Source: a bacterium | GTDB taxonomy: Bacteria; Patescibacteriota; Microgenomatia; Levybacterales; UBA12049 | Length of the DNA stretch: 5,768 nucleotides | Direction of reading: 5' to 3' | Assembly (NCBI GenBank): GCA_021852095.1 | Contig: JAJZOC010000059.1 | Location: 1-5,768 of the forward strand | In this document: piece after piece, positions 1 to 5,360 of the stretch | How positions within the stretch are numbered: the stretch's first letter is position 1 | Layout of the letters: each line of letters begins with the position of its first letter | The notes under the pieces: generated by a model | What the model saw: the letters and a program-made list of their open reading frames with translations, nothing else | Told to the model about the DNA's origin: nothing | Database searches by the model: none | Made by a program: the position numbers and the translations under genes

Positions 1-1884
1 AGTCTTATCTCCGGACTGATTGTTGCCCTTTGGGGTCTTCCTTCTCATTTTGGCTATGATCCCACGTGCTTTTTATTCAGAGGCACTTTTGATGTTTCCT
101 GCTGGACAAACGATTTTCAGCCAAAAGTCCGCATCTTTTCAACCCTTGGACAGCCTGACTGGCTTGGCGCCTACCTTGCCATACTACTACCTATCTCTAT
201 AGTAATGTTTTTAAAAAATCTCAAATCTCAAACCAGATCTTTCATGCTGACTGCTTTCTATTTCCTGCTTTCTATTCTTTTCTATCTCGATCTAATGTTT
301 ACAGGATCAAAATCCGCATTTTTGGGATTCTGGGCAGGCGCAATACCCTTGTTTTTTATATTTGCTTTTGTCATGCGGAAAAATATAAAATCCGCTGCAA
401 TTGTCGGAATAGTAGTTGTTTCTCTAATGGTTATTACGCTCTTTGCCGGACAATCTTTCCTTGGGCTTGATAAATATCTTCTTATCCCTCTTAAAACTAT
501 AACCTCGCAAAAAACCGTAAAACCAAATTCTAATACATCTGTTTCTGTTCACACCGGTGAGCTGGGCGGAACAGATTCCGGAAAAATCAGACTGATTGTC
601 TGGAAAGGAGCACTTGACATTTGGCGTCATAATCCTATCTTTGGCACAGGAGTTGAAACCTTTGCTTTTGCCTACTATAGATACAAACCCAAGGAACATA
701 ATCTCACCTCGGAATGGGATTTTCTATATAACAAAGCGCACAATGAATATCTTAATTATCTGGCAACAACCGGCGCATTTGGTTTAGGAAGCTATTTGTT
801 ACTAATAGGGTCGTTTTTACTCGTAAGCCTTAAACGAATCAAAAATCAAAAATCAAAAATCATCCATTCGACAAGTCATTCGACCGTGAGCTCAGACCGA
901 ATCGGCTCAGGACAAAAACAAGCTAAAAGCTTAAAAGATTCTGGACTAACCAGAATGACATTTTTTAATTTTGGACTAGGCTTTGAGCTTTACGCTTTGA
1001 TTTTTGCGCTATTGGCAAGTTATATTGCTATTCTTGTCTCCAATTTCTTCGGTTTTTCTGTTGTAATTATTAATCTCTATTTTTTTCTAATCCCCGCGTT
1101 CGTATTTATACTAACAGGGTCTCTTACTCCTAAAAAGAATTACGAAAACAGCACAGAAACTACTTCTTTAATTCAACAATTTATGATAATAGCAACTGTC
1201 TTTGTCTCAATTTATCTTATTTATTCATTAGCCGTTTTTTGGGTAGCAGATACAAACTACGCTCTAGGATACAATTTAGACCACGCAAATCAATACCAAA
1301 CAGCTTATCCTTTTTTACAAACTGCGGTTTCACAAAGACCGAATGAACCTGTTTTTCAAGACGAACTTTCCCAAAATGAAGCAACGCTTGCGCTTCTTTC
1401 TGCACAGCAAAAAGAGGCAACCCAAGCAGCTCTTCTGACAACACAGGCAATAACGTTAAGTAATAATATCGTGTCTAATCATCCAAACAATGTTGTTTTC
1501 TGGAAAAGTCGAACCCGCGTGTTCTATATTTTAAGCCAGTTCGACCCCCAATATATGACATTTGCCCTTCAAAGTCTGGAGAAAGCTTACACCCTTGCTC
1601 CCACAGACGTTAAAATATCTTATGATCTTGGAGTTTTATATGGACAGACAGGTAATGATAAAAAAGCCATTAAATTTCTTAAACACACTATCTATATAAA
1701 ACCTGATTATAGAAATGCCTACTATGCCCTGGGTCTTTTCTATCACGATATGGCAATTAATAAAAGCGGCAAGGTTGTAAACAGGGAACTGCAAAAAAAG
1801 GCAGTGTTGGAAATGAACGAAATTTTGACTAAATTTTCAAGCAGTGACGCGCAGGTCAAAAAAACACTTCAGAGCTGGCAGTAA
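1..1884 (+). CDS. Wzy/O-antigen ligase-like membrane protein with C-terminal TPRs (5' end outside window)
   Basis: The frame is open from base 1, giving 627 residues in the window; the start lies upstream. Upstream of the internal ATG at 205 is typical family sequence: a CWTNDF segment followed by FSTLGQPDWLGAYLA (about residues 46-60). Several hydrophobic helices follow. The hallmark loop has GTGVETF (about 215-221) and AHNEYLNYLATTGAFGLG (H247), as in the Wzy_C/WaaL O-antigen ligase family. That family joins or polymerises undecaprenyl-linked glycans at the outer face of the membrane. A last membrane helix (about 392-415) precedes a soluble tail with two or more TPR-like helical pairs (about 521-585), a known arrangement in the family. 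A likely cytoplasmic loop (about 281-319) is made of repeat-derived sequence. The glycan substrate cannot be told; the family call is strong, but ligase, polymerase and protein O-glycosylase remain alternatives. Confidence 0.87.
   Translation, partial: SLISGLIVALWGLPSHFGYDPTCFLFRGTFDVSCWTNDFQPKVRIFSTLGQPDWLGAYLAILLPISIVMFLKNLKSQTRSFMLTAFYFLLSILFYLDLMFTGSKSAFLGFWAGAIPLFFIFAFVMRKNIKSAAIVGIVVVSLMVITLFAGQSFLGLDKYLLIPLKTITSQKTVKPNSNTSVSVHTGELGGTDSGKIRLIVWKGALDIWRHNPIFGTGVETFAFAYYRYKPKEHNLTSEWDFLYNKAHNEYLNYLATTGAFGLGSYLLLIGSFLLVSLKRIKNQKSKIIHSTSHSTVSSDRIGSGQKQAKSLKDSGLTRMTFFNFGLGFELYALIFALLASYIAILVSNFFGFSVVIINLYFFLIPAFVFILTGSLTPKKNYENSTETTSLIQQFMIIATVFVSIYLIYSLAVFWVADTNYALGYNLDHANQYQTAYPFLQTAVSQRPNEPVFQDELSQNEATLALLSAQQKEATQAALLTTQAITLSNNIVSNHPNNVVFWKSRTRVFYILSQFDPQYMTFALQSLEKAYTLAPTDVKISYDLGVLYGQTGNDKKAIKFLKHTIYIKPDYRNAYYALGLFYHDMAINKSGKVVNRELQKKAVLEMNEILTKFSSSDAQVKKTLQSWQ
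841..861 (+). repeat. Heptamer tandem repeat (AAAAATC)x3 inside the membrane-protein gene
   Basis: Three exact copies of AAAAATC, 21 bp in all, so the reading frame is kept. It encodes part of a Lys/Asn/Gln-rich hydrophilic stretch just after a membrane helix. The same unit, with AAAGATC variants, recurs at 3266-3286 inside fmt. Confidence 0.9.
864..956 (+). repeat. Composite palindromic repeat insert in the cytoplasmic loop of the membrane protein
   Basis: CATTCGAC occurs at 865-872 and again at 877-884. It is followed by the perfect palindrome TGAGCTCA (887-894), a reverse match CGAAT (898-902) to ATTCG (878-882), and GGCTCAGGACAAA. The unit resembles the CATTCGAC...CTCAGGACAA dispersed repeat that I recall from many environmental bacterial genomes. 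A second inverted repeat, ATTCTGG-ACTAA-CCAGAAT, lies at 938-956. The translated segment is rich in Ser, Thr, Lys and Gln and has no family motif, which fits a tolerated in-frame insertion. Its exact borders are uncertain. Confidence 0.6.
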
Positions 1885-1897
1885 GCTGTGATATAAT
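1868..1897 (+). promoter_or_regulatory. Probable promoter of def, leaderless geometry
   Basis: A perfect TATAAT (1892-1897) is preceded by an extended -10 TG one base upstream (1889-1890). A weak -35, TTCAGA (1868-1873), lies at 18 bp spacing. The -10 ends six bases before the ATG at 1904, so transcription would start at or next to the A of the start codon. The -35 overlaps the 3' end of the upstream gene. No Shine-Dalgarno sequence is present. Confidence 0.65.
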
Positions 1898-1903
1898 TAT
1901 CTC

Positions 1904-2485
1904 ATGCTTGCTATTATACATGCCCCGAATCCAATTTTGTCCCAAACTGCCAAAAGAGTAAAAAAAGTTGAATTTCAAGTGAAATCTTTAATCAAAGAAA
2001 TGGAAGAAACACTGAATCACACCCATGATCCTCAAGGCGTAGGACTGGCCGCGCCGCAAGTTGGAAAATCTCTGCAAATATTTATTACTAAACCATCGTC
2101 TAAATCCAAGATTCAAGTTTTTATCAACCCAGAAATAATCCAAAAAACCGAAACTAGCCGTTTAACCGTTGACAACGATCACCGCAGCAGATTAAATAAA
2201 ACTGCAGAAAAAAAATTGCCAGCCAGACTTGAAGGATGTCTATCTCTTCAGTCTATATGGGGAGATGTTATCAGAAACAGACAAGTTGTTGTTTCGTATT
2301 TAGATGAAAATGGTATTCCTCACAAAAAAAAATTCTCCGGATTTCTTGCCACGATAATTCAGCATGAAACAGATCATTTAAACGGCATACTGTTTCCAAA
2401 ACGGGTTTTGGAACAAAAAGGCAAACTCTATAAATCCTACAAAGACGAAAAAGGAGAAGATGAGTTTGAAGAGATAAAACTGTAA
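1904..2485 (+). CDS. def: Peptide deformylase
   Basis: Cytoplasmic metalloenzyme that removes the N-formyl group from nascent proteins. All three family motifs are intact: GVGLAAPQ (residues 45-52), EGCLS (110-114, metal ligand C112) and QHETDH (153-158, ligands H154 and H158, catalytic E155). The start at 1904 gives the usual N-terminus, with the I-x-x-x-P-x-P-I-L pattern near residues 5-11. At 193 residues it is longer than the roughly 165-170 usual for bacteria. Most of the excess is a polar stretch (about 81-108) between the NPEI strand and EGCLS, where other members have only about ten residues; a charged C-terminal tail adds more. It lies 19 bp after the membrane-protein gene with its own likely promoter, and 64 bp before fmt, its functional partner. 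Predicted active; annotation is secure. Confidence 0.96.
   Translation: MLAIIHAPNPILSQTAKRVKKVEFQVKSLIKEMEETLNHTHDPQGVGLAAPQVGKSLQIFITKPSSKSKIQVFINPEIIQKTETSRLTVDNDHRSRLNKTAEKKLPARLEGCLSLQSIWGDVIRNRQVVVSYLDENGIPHKKKFSGFLATIIQHETDHLNGILFPKRVLEQKGKLYKSYKDEKGEDEFEEIKL
2144..2227 (+). other. Extra polar loop in deformylase, possibly repeat-derived
   Basis: This is about 28 codons between the conserved NPEI and EGCLS motifs, where standard deformylases have a short turn. The DNA holds a rough 8-bp periodicity (GCCGTTTA, ACCGTTGA and weaker copies, 2157-2188) and a small palindrome CGTTG-A-CAACG (2167-2177). That hints at a degenerated repeat insert, but the repeat signal is weak; a lineage-specific loop is an equally fair reading. 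Confidence 0.4.
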
Positions 2486-2487
2486 CG

Positions 2488-2551
2488 ATTGCTATATTGC
2501 TACATTGCTGAATTGCTGAAAAACAATTTAACAATTTAACAATTTAACAAT
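2488..2551 (+). repeat. Inverted pair of octamer arrays forming a long hairpin over the fmt start
   Basis: Left array: ATTGCT every 8 bp, at 2488, 2496, 2504 and 2512. Right array: CAATTTAA at 2524, 2532 and 2540, then CAAT at 2548. All four ATTG blocks are complementary to the four CAAT blocks around one centre (2519/2520), and many bases between blocks also pair, giving roughly 23 potential pairs over two 32-nt arms. The last CAAT includes the A and U of the fmt AUG. No Shine-Dalgarno is seen. Pairing was checked by hand; stability is unknown and the stem is mostly A-U. Confidence 0.75.
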
Positions 2552-3488
2552 GAATATCATTTTTTTTGGTTCATCAAAATTCGTTATTCCAATCATTGAA
2601 GTTTTATACAAAAACTTTGATTTAAAATTGGTTTTAACTACCGAAAAGCCGAAATTAGCCTCGCAAGTCTTCGACTCCGAGGTCTTCGACTCCGAGATCG
2701 TCACTCAGATTCGAGGAACTCGAGGAGCTCAGACTCGAAGGGGTGAGACCCTGCAAGAAACACCTGTTATAGCCTACTGCATTGAAAATAAAATCCCCTA
2801 CCTGTCGGTTTCTTCTCTTTCCGATCAATCTCTCATCTCTCATCTCTCATCTCTCAATTCGCCTGTCGGCGTTCTCGCCGATTTCGGCTTGATAATACCA
2901 AAACGGATTCTGGAAATTTTCCCCTACGGAATTATCAACATCCACCCTTCCCTTTTACCAAAATACAGAGGTCCGACCCCTGTTCAAACCGCGATATTAA
3001 ACGGAGATAAAATAACAGGAGTAAGCATTATTAAACTGGATGAAGAGGTGGATCACGGACCAATCCTTGCTCAATCAAAAGGAAACATCTTACCAACTGA
3101 TACCGCCGAATCTCTTTACCAAAGATTGTTTCAACTTGGTGCTAGTCTAATAATTCAGATCATTAGACTATATTTGGAAGGGGAAATTAAACTGCGGGAA
3201 CAAGAACATTCAAAAGCGACTTTTACCAAACCCCTCACCCGTCAAGATGGCTATATCGACATTTCAAAAATCAAAGATCAAAGATCAAAAACAAGAATCG
3301 AAAGAATGGTGCGGGCTTATTATCCCTGGCCGGGAGTGTGGACGAAATTCAGAATTCAGAATTCAGAATTCAGAATTAAGTTTTTGCCAGATAAAAAACT
3401 TCAGGTTGAAGGAAAAAAGCCTGTTTCAATCAGAGACTTTATAAACGGCTACCCCGAGGCAAAAGACTGGATTAATCAAATATTTTAA
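2550..3488 (+). CDS. fmt: Methionyl-tRNA formyltransferase
   Basis: Transfers a formyl group from 10-formyl-tetrahydrofolate to initiator Met-tRNA in the cytoplasm. The N-terminal Rossmann-like domain starts with NIIFFGSSKFVIPIIE. The catalytic centre is intact: N130 and H132 in INIHPSLLPKYRG (129-141), and D168 in VDHGPIL, matching the Asn-His-Asp triad of the family. The C-terminal domain holds TFTKPLTRQDGYID and the RAYYPWPGVW motif (255-264). Length 312 is near normal only because it carries repeat-derived insertions: about 40-70, 94-103, 239-246 and 266-276. The true core, and especially the C-terminal barrel, is therefore short. The start at 2550 gives the standard N-terminus; there is no Shine-Dalgarno, and the AUG sits at the end of an octamer array. 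It is probably co-transcribed with def, whose product acts on the same formyl group later. Confidence 0.95.
   Translation: MNIIFFGSSKFVIPIIEVLYKNFDLKLVLTTEKPKLASQVFDSEVFDSEIVTQIRGTRGAQTRRGETLQETPVIAYCIENKIPYLSVSSLSDQSLISHLSSLNSPVGVLADFGLIIPKRILEIFPYGIINIHPSLLPKYRGPTPVQTAILNGDKITGVSIIKLDEEVDHGPILAQSKGNILPTDTAESLYQRLFQLGASLIIQIIRLYLEGEIKLREQEHSKATFTKPLTRQDGYIDISKIKDQRSKTRIERMVRAYYPWPGVWTKFRIQNSEFRIKFLPDKKLQVEGKKPVSIRDFINGYPEAKDWINQIF
2667..2757 (+). repeat. GC-richer palindromic repeat insert inside fmt
   Basis: It begins with two exact 15-bp copies of GTCTTCGACTCCGAG (2667-2681, 2682-2696), giving VFDSE twice. A reverse-complement match follows at 2728-2740 (11 of 13 bases against 2684-2696), with further CTCGAG/TTCGAG copies between. 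It falls exactly between the TEKPK strand end and TPVIAYC, where Fmt proteins have the variable loop after the nucleotide-binding strand. Base composition is visibly richer in G and C than the flanks. The reading frame is maintained. The insert ends are estimates. Confidence 0.75.
2829..2856 (+). repeat. Heptamer tandem repeat (TCTCTCA)x4 inside fmt
   Basis: Four exact copies of TCTCTCA, 28 bp. They encode a Ser/Leu/Ile/His-rich stretch at residues 94-103, between IPYL and the conserved GVLADFG strand. Four copies equals one original plus three added (21 bp), which would preserve frame. Confidence 0.9.
3266..3286 (+). repeat. Heptamer tandem repeat (AAAAATC, AAAGATC x2) inside fmt
   Basis: Three heptamers totalling 21 bp, the same family as 841-861. 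They encode a Lys/Asp/Gln/Ser-rich stretch (residues 239-246) in the C-terminal domain, between RQDGYIDIS and RMVRAYYPWPG. Further A-rich bases follow to about 3294. Confidence 0.85.
3347..3377 (+). repeat. Heptamer tandem repeat (ATTCAGA)x4 inside fmt
   Basis: Four exact copies of ATTCAGA (3347-3374) plus a partial copy. Because 7 is not a multiple of 3, the protein repeats every seven residues: FRIQNSE then FRI (about 268-276). It lies just after the RAYYPWPGVW motif, inside what should be the C-terminal tRNA-binding barrel. Confidence 0.92.
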
Positions 3489-3507
3489 TTTAAACTTTCT
3501 GCTAAGA

Positions 3508-3759
3508 TTAAACTCTCGCAGTTGCGAAAGGCTGAGGCAGAACTTCTTTCTGTTTTGCTCTTCTTAGACATTTTGTGCAGAGACGAACCCTTTTCATTAC
3601 TCCATCTACCGCAATTCTCGCGAAATGCAAATTAGGCTTAAATACTTTTTGGGTTGTGGGAGCCTTTTTTTTCCATCTGCCGCCCGCCACTCCGGGATGA
3701 TGAGTGTGGCTTCTTCCAACCATTCTTCCTTTACTGCAATTAAAACATTTTAGTGCCAT
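3508..3759 (-). CDS. rpmB: 50S ribosomal protein bL28
   Basis: Protein of 83 residues with the bL28 pattern: ALKCFNCSKG at the N-terminus, a basic middle, KPNLHFARI (41-49) and RVRLCTKCLR (57-66). Two CxxC pairs (C5/C8 and C61/C64) mark the zinc-binding form of the family. It is a structural component of the large ribosomal subunit. The start at 3759 is fixed by the conserved N-terminus; a weak Shine-Dalgarno, AAGGG, lies nine bases upstream on the minus strand. It is convergent with fmt, with only 19 bp between the two stop codons and no visible terminator hairpin there. A single gene on its strand here, with its own promoter. Confidence 0.96.
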   Translation of the reverse strand: MALKCFNCSKGRMVGRSHTHHPGVAGGRWKKKAPTTQKVFKPNLHFARIAVDGVMKRVRLCTKCLRRAKQKEVLPQPFATARV

Positions 3760-3784
3760 AGTAATTTTCCCTTAATTGATTTAT

Positions 3785-3813
3785 ACTATATCATATGACG
3801 TTCTTTATCTCAA
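3785..3813 (-). promoter_or_regulatory. Promoter of rpmB
   Basis: On the minus strand, TTGAGA (3813-3808) and TATAGT (3790-3785) are separated by exactly 17 bp, each differing from the sigma-70 consensus at one position. Predicted transcription start is near 3779, leaving a leader of about 20 nt that holds the weak AAGGG ribosome site. Confidence 0.75.
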
Positions 3814-3847
3814 GTGCATATTTAAAATTGAATAACAATAATTTCTA

Positions 3848-3950
3848 ATTTTAAATTTACAATTTTAAATCAATTTTTAATGACCAAATGTTTAAAACAT
3901 TTAAAATTTAGATTTGATTAAAAATTAAAAATTTTAAATTAAAAATTAAC
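3848..3950 (+). repeat. AT-only heptamer-phased repeats and a palindrome in the rpmB/M50 divergent spacer
   Basis: The block ATTTTAA-ATTTACA-ATTTTAA lies at 3848-3868, and ATTAAAA-ATTAAAA-ATTTTAA-ATTAAAA-ATTAAC at 3917-3950; both run in 7-bp steps. Between them, AAATGTTT-A-AAACATTT (3886-3902) is a perfect inverted repeat with 8-bp arms. The block occupies most of the spacer upstream of the M50 gene. No convincing promoter for that gene can be singled out in such AT-rich sequence (TTGATT at 3914-3919 is only a weak -35 candidate). A simple low-complexity spacer is the alternative reading. Confidence 0.7.
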
Positions 3951-3955
3951 GTATT

Positions 3956-4600
3956 ATGTCTCTAATAATCGGGCTCGTCATTTTAATCTACTCCGCCATC
4001 TTGCATGAAGTTGCTCACGGGTACGTGGCGGAAAAACTCGGGGATCCGACCGCCCGTTTAGCCGGCCGGCTAACCCTTAATCCCAAAAACCATATTGATC
4101 CTATGATGAGTATCGCTTTACCCCTTTTATTGATCCTCTCCGGCTCGCCGATAATCTTTGGCGCGGCAAAACCTGTCCCGATTGACCCTTTTAATCTAAA
4201 AGAAGGCAGAAAAGATGTTGCTCTTGTGTCATTAGCAGGACCTCTAACGAATGTTCTCTTAGCAATTGCCGCCAGCATTCTTATCCGAATATTTTCCATC
4301 CCTTTTATCGAAACTGTTCTTCCTTCGCTTCTATCTTCTATCCTCTATTTTCTGCTTTCCACTATAGTAACCTACAATCTATTATTGGCAGTTTTTAATC
4401 TGATCCCTATACCTCCTCTTGACGGATCAAAAATATTCGCGCTTTTTCTGCCTGAAGAAGAAGCAAATGCCTATCTTTCCATAGGTTCTATCGGTATGTT
4501 TATTCTCTTTTTTCTGCTTCTATTCCCTTTCGGCGGATTTTCTCTGGGAAATTTTATCTTTAACATGGTTTCCTTTGCTCAAGGACTCCTAATTCCGTAA
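3956..4600 (+). CDS. M50 site-2-protease-like membrane zinc metalloprotease
   Basis: Intramembrane metalloprotease of the compact bacterial M50 type (no PDZ domain, 214 residues). The zinc motif HEVAH (H17, E18, H21) is in the first helix and is followed by GRLTLNPKNHIDP (38-49), a family signature. The second active-site motif, NLIPIPPLDG, supplies the third ligand, D156. About five hydrophobic helices can be read (about 3-20, 52-72, 90-112, 122-150, 174-205). The start at 3956 is supported because the first helix and HEVAH begin directly after it; no Shine-Dalgarno is present. It would cleave membrane-embedded substrates; none is identified here, and the neighbours are not obvious partners. 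Divergent from rpmB. Its last 12 bases overlap the 3' end of the interrupted minus-strand reading frame. Confidence 0.93.
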   Translation: MSLIIGLVILIYSAILHEVAHGYVAEKLGDPTARLAGRLTLNPKNHIDPMMSIALPLLLILSGSPIIFGAAKPVPIDPFNLKEGRKDVALVSLAGPLTNVLLAIAASILIRIFSIPFIETVLPSLLSSILYFLLSTIVTYNLLLAVFNLIPIPPLDGSKIFALFLPEEEANAYLSIGSIGMFILFFLLLFPFGGFSLGNFIFNMVSFAQGLLIP

Positions 4601-4852
4601 ACTTTTAATCATCTTACTCACGATCGTAGATAATTTGTTAAGAAAATTAACTCTGGCATTTTGGATAAAAGTAGTTCCTCGTCCGCCAAGTTTTATTTTC
4701 TTAATAAGCTGAATATCTACGGCACTTTTACCCTTTCCTTGAATAAACGAAGAAATGATTTTGGGATTTTCTTATAGCCACTTAATAATCCCGTTAATGT
4801 TTGACTTTAGATTGAGTTGATGAGGAAAAATTGACAAATATTGTGGATACAT
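4589..4852 (-). pseudogene. Stop-interrupted small coding remnant, function unknown
   Basis: Read on the minus strand from an ATG at 4852, the frame gives 26 residues (MYPQYLSIFPHQLNLKSNIN...), a TAA at 4774-4772, then 60 more residues in the same frame to a TAG at 4589. The part after the stop contains FIQGKGKSAVDIQLIKKIK and GGRGTTFIQNARVNFLNK, which reads like genuine protein with a basic amphipathic end. It has no start codon of its own near the break. One substitution (for example CAA to TAA) would explain the break. It fills the otherwise gene-free 4601-4850. TAA ends every other complete gene here, so readthrough is unlikely. I do not recognise the family. It could also be chance open sequence. 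Confidence 0.4.
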
Positions 4853-4858
4853 GATAAT
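4831..4858 (+). promoter_or_regulatory. Promoter of the unknown 158-residue gene
   Basis: A perfect TTGACA (4831-4836) and GATAAT (4853-4858) are separated by 16 bp. Predicted start of transcription is near 4865. This places the ATG at 4851 inside the -10 region, so the next in-frame ATG, at 4884, is the better start. The promoter lies over the 5' part of the interrupted minus-strand frame. Confidence 0.65.
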
Positions 4859-4883
4859 AGCAATCATATTTTTATTAAAATCT

Positions 4884-5360
4884 ATGAGAAATCTCACTGA
4901 GACAGATATCAATATCCACGGAGAAAGAATGCCTTTTAGTCCTATTACGAAAGTCTCGGGTCCGCAGTTATTAGATTCTATTAATTGTAACGGCATACAA
5001 GATAATCTTAGTCCTAATTTGGGTGATGACATATCCAGTCATTCATGGAAAGAAGTTCTAAATCCGCAGACACAAGCTACGCAGTGGATATACGAACAGG
5101 AGTTTATAGGCAGAGACGGGATTAGGTTAGTTCGTAATTTAGAACGGAAAGATCCTATAATTTCATGGTTCGGAGTATTACCGTTTGCGCTATGTTTAAA
5201 TCCAGACATAGAACCAAATCTTCATATTAGATCTGATTATCAGGAATTATTCAATCGTATATTGCTTTCGGCCAAGCAAGAGTTAATATTACCCGATGGG
5301 AAAGTGTCTACTTATCCGCTCAGTCCCGATAGGAATCTTTGGCATTCTAAAAAAGTGTAA
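4884..5360 (+). CDS. Hypothetical protein, 158 residues
   Basis: I do not recognise this protein. It begins MRNLTETDINIHGERMPFSP and appears soluble: there is no signal peptide and no clear membrane segment, though ISWFGVLPFALCLNP (about 100-114) is its most hydrophobic stretch. Aromatic and polar residues are spread evenly, and there are no repeats of the kind seen in fmt. The open frame extends upstream to an ATG at 4851, but that would add a hydrophobic leader (MIIAIIFLLKS) encoded across the -10 box; 4884 is preferred because transcription should begin near 4865. No Shine-Dalgarno is visible. It ends 12 bp before the M20 hydrolase gene, so readthrough into that gene is possible even though the M20 gene has its own promoter-like signal. 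Any functional link is speculation. Confidence 0.75.
   Translation: MRNLTETDINIHGERMPFSPITKVSGPQLLDSINCNGIQDNLSPNLGDDISSHSWKEVLNPQTQATQWIYEQEFIGRDGIRLVRNLERKDPIISWFGVLPFALCLNPDIEPNLHIRSDYQELFNRILLSAKQELILPDGKVSTYPLSPDRNLWHSKKV

Noticed and set aside
20..202. Small plus-strand open frame of 60 codons at the left edge
   Set aside because: It is out of frame with the membrane-protein gene, whose frame is open from base 1 and encodes the family motif FSTLGQPDWLGAYLA across this stretch.
205..207. ATG at 205 as the start of the membrane-protein gene
   Set aside because: Conserved family sequence continues upstream in the same frame to the window edge, so this is an internal methionine.
2488..2551. 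CRISPR array
   Set aside because: Repeat units are 7-8 bp with no spacers of 30 bp or more, and there are no cas genes; they are tandem microrepeats.
2655..2843. Minus-strand open frame with a poly-Ser stretch opposite fmt
   Set aside because: Its low-complexity product is the reverse reading of the palindromic insert; fmt is the real gene.
3247..3377. Frameshift or assembly error in fmt at the repeats
   Set aside because: The frame stays continuous, and conserved motifs before (RQDGYID) and between (RAYYPWPGVW) the repeats are all in the same frame.
3247..3444. Plus-strand open frame overlapping fmt in another frame
   Set aside because: It exists because the heptamer repeats are open in several frames; there are no family features.
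3489..3530. Bidirectional terminator between fmt and rpmB
   Set aside because: The 19-bp gap has no inverted repeat. TCGCA/TGCGA just inside rpmB has only a two-base loop and no T-run on either side.
4015..4299. Minus-strand open frame opposite the M50 gene
   Set aside because: It is a shadow of the well-supported protease gene, whose motifs occupy the plus strand.
4772..4774. Recoded TAA inside the interrupted minus frame
   Set aside because: TAA ends all complete genes in the window, and the known recoding in some Patescibacteria concerns TGA, not TAA.
4851..4853. ATG at 4851 as the start of the unknown gene
   Set aside because: It lies on the promoter -10 region (GATAAT 4853-4858). Transcription should start near 4865, so the in-frame ATG at 4884 is preferred.
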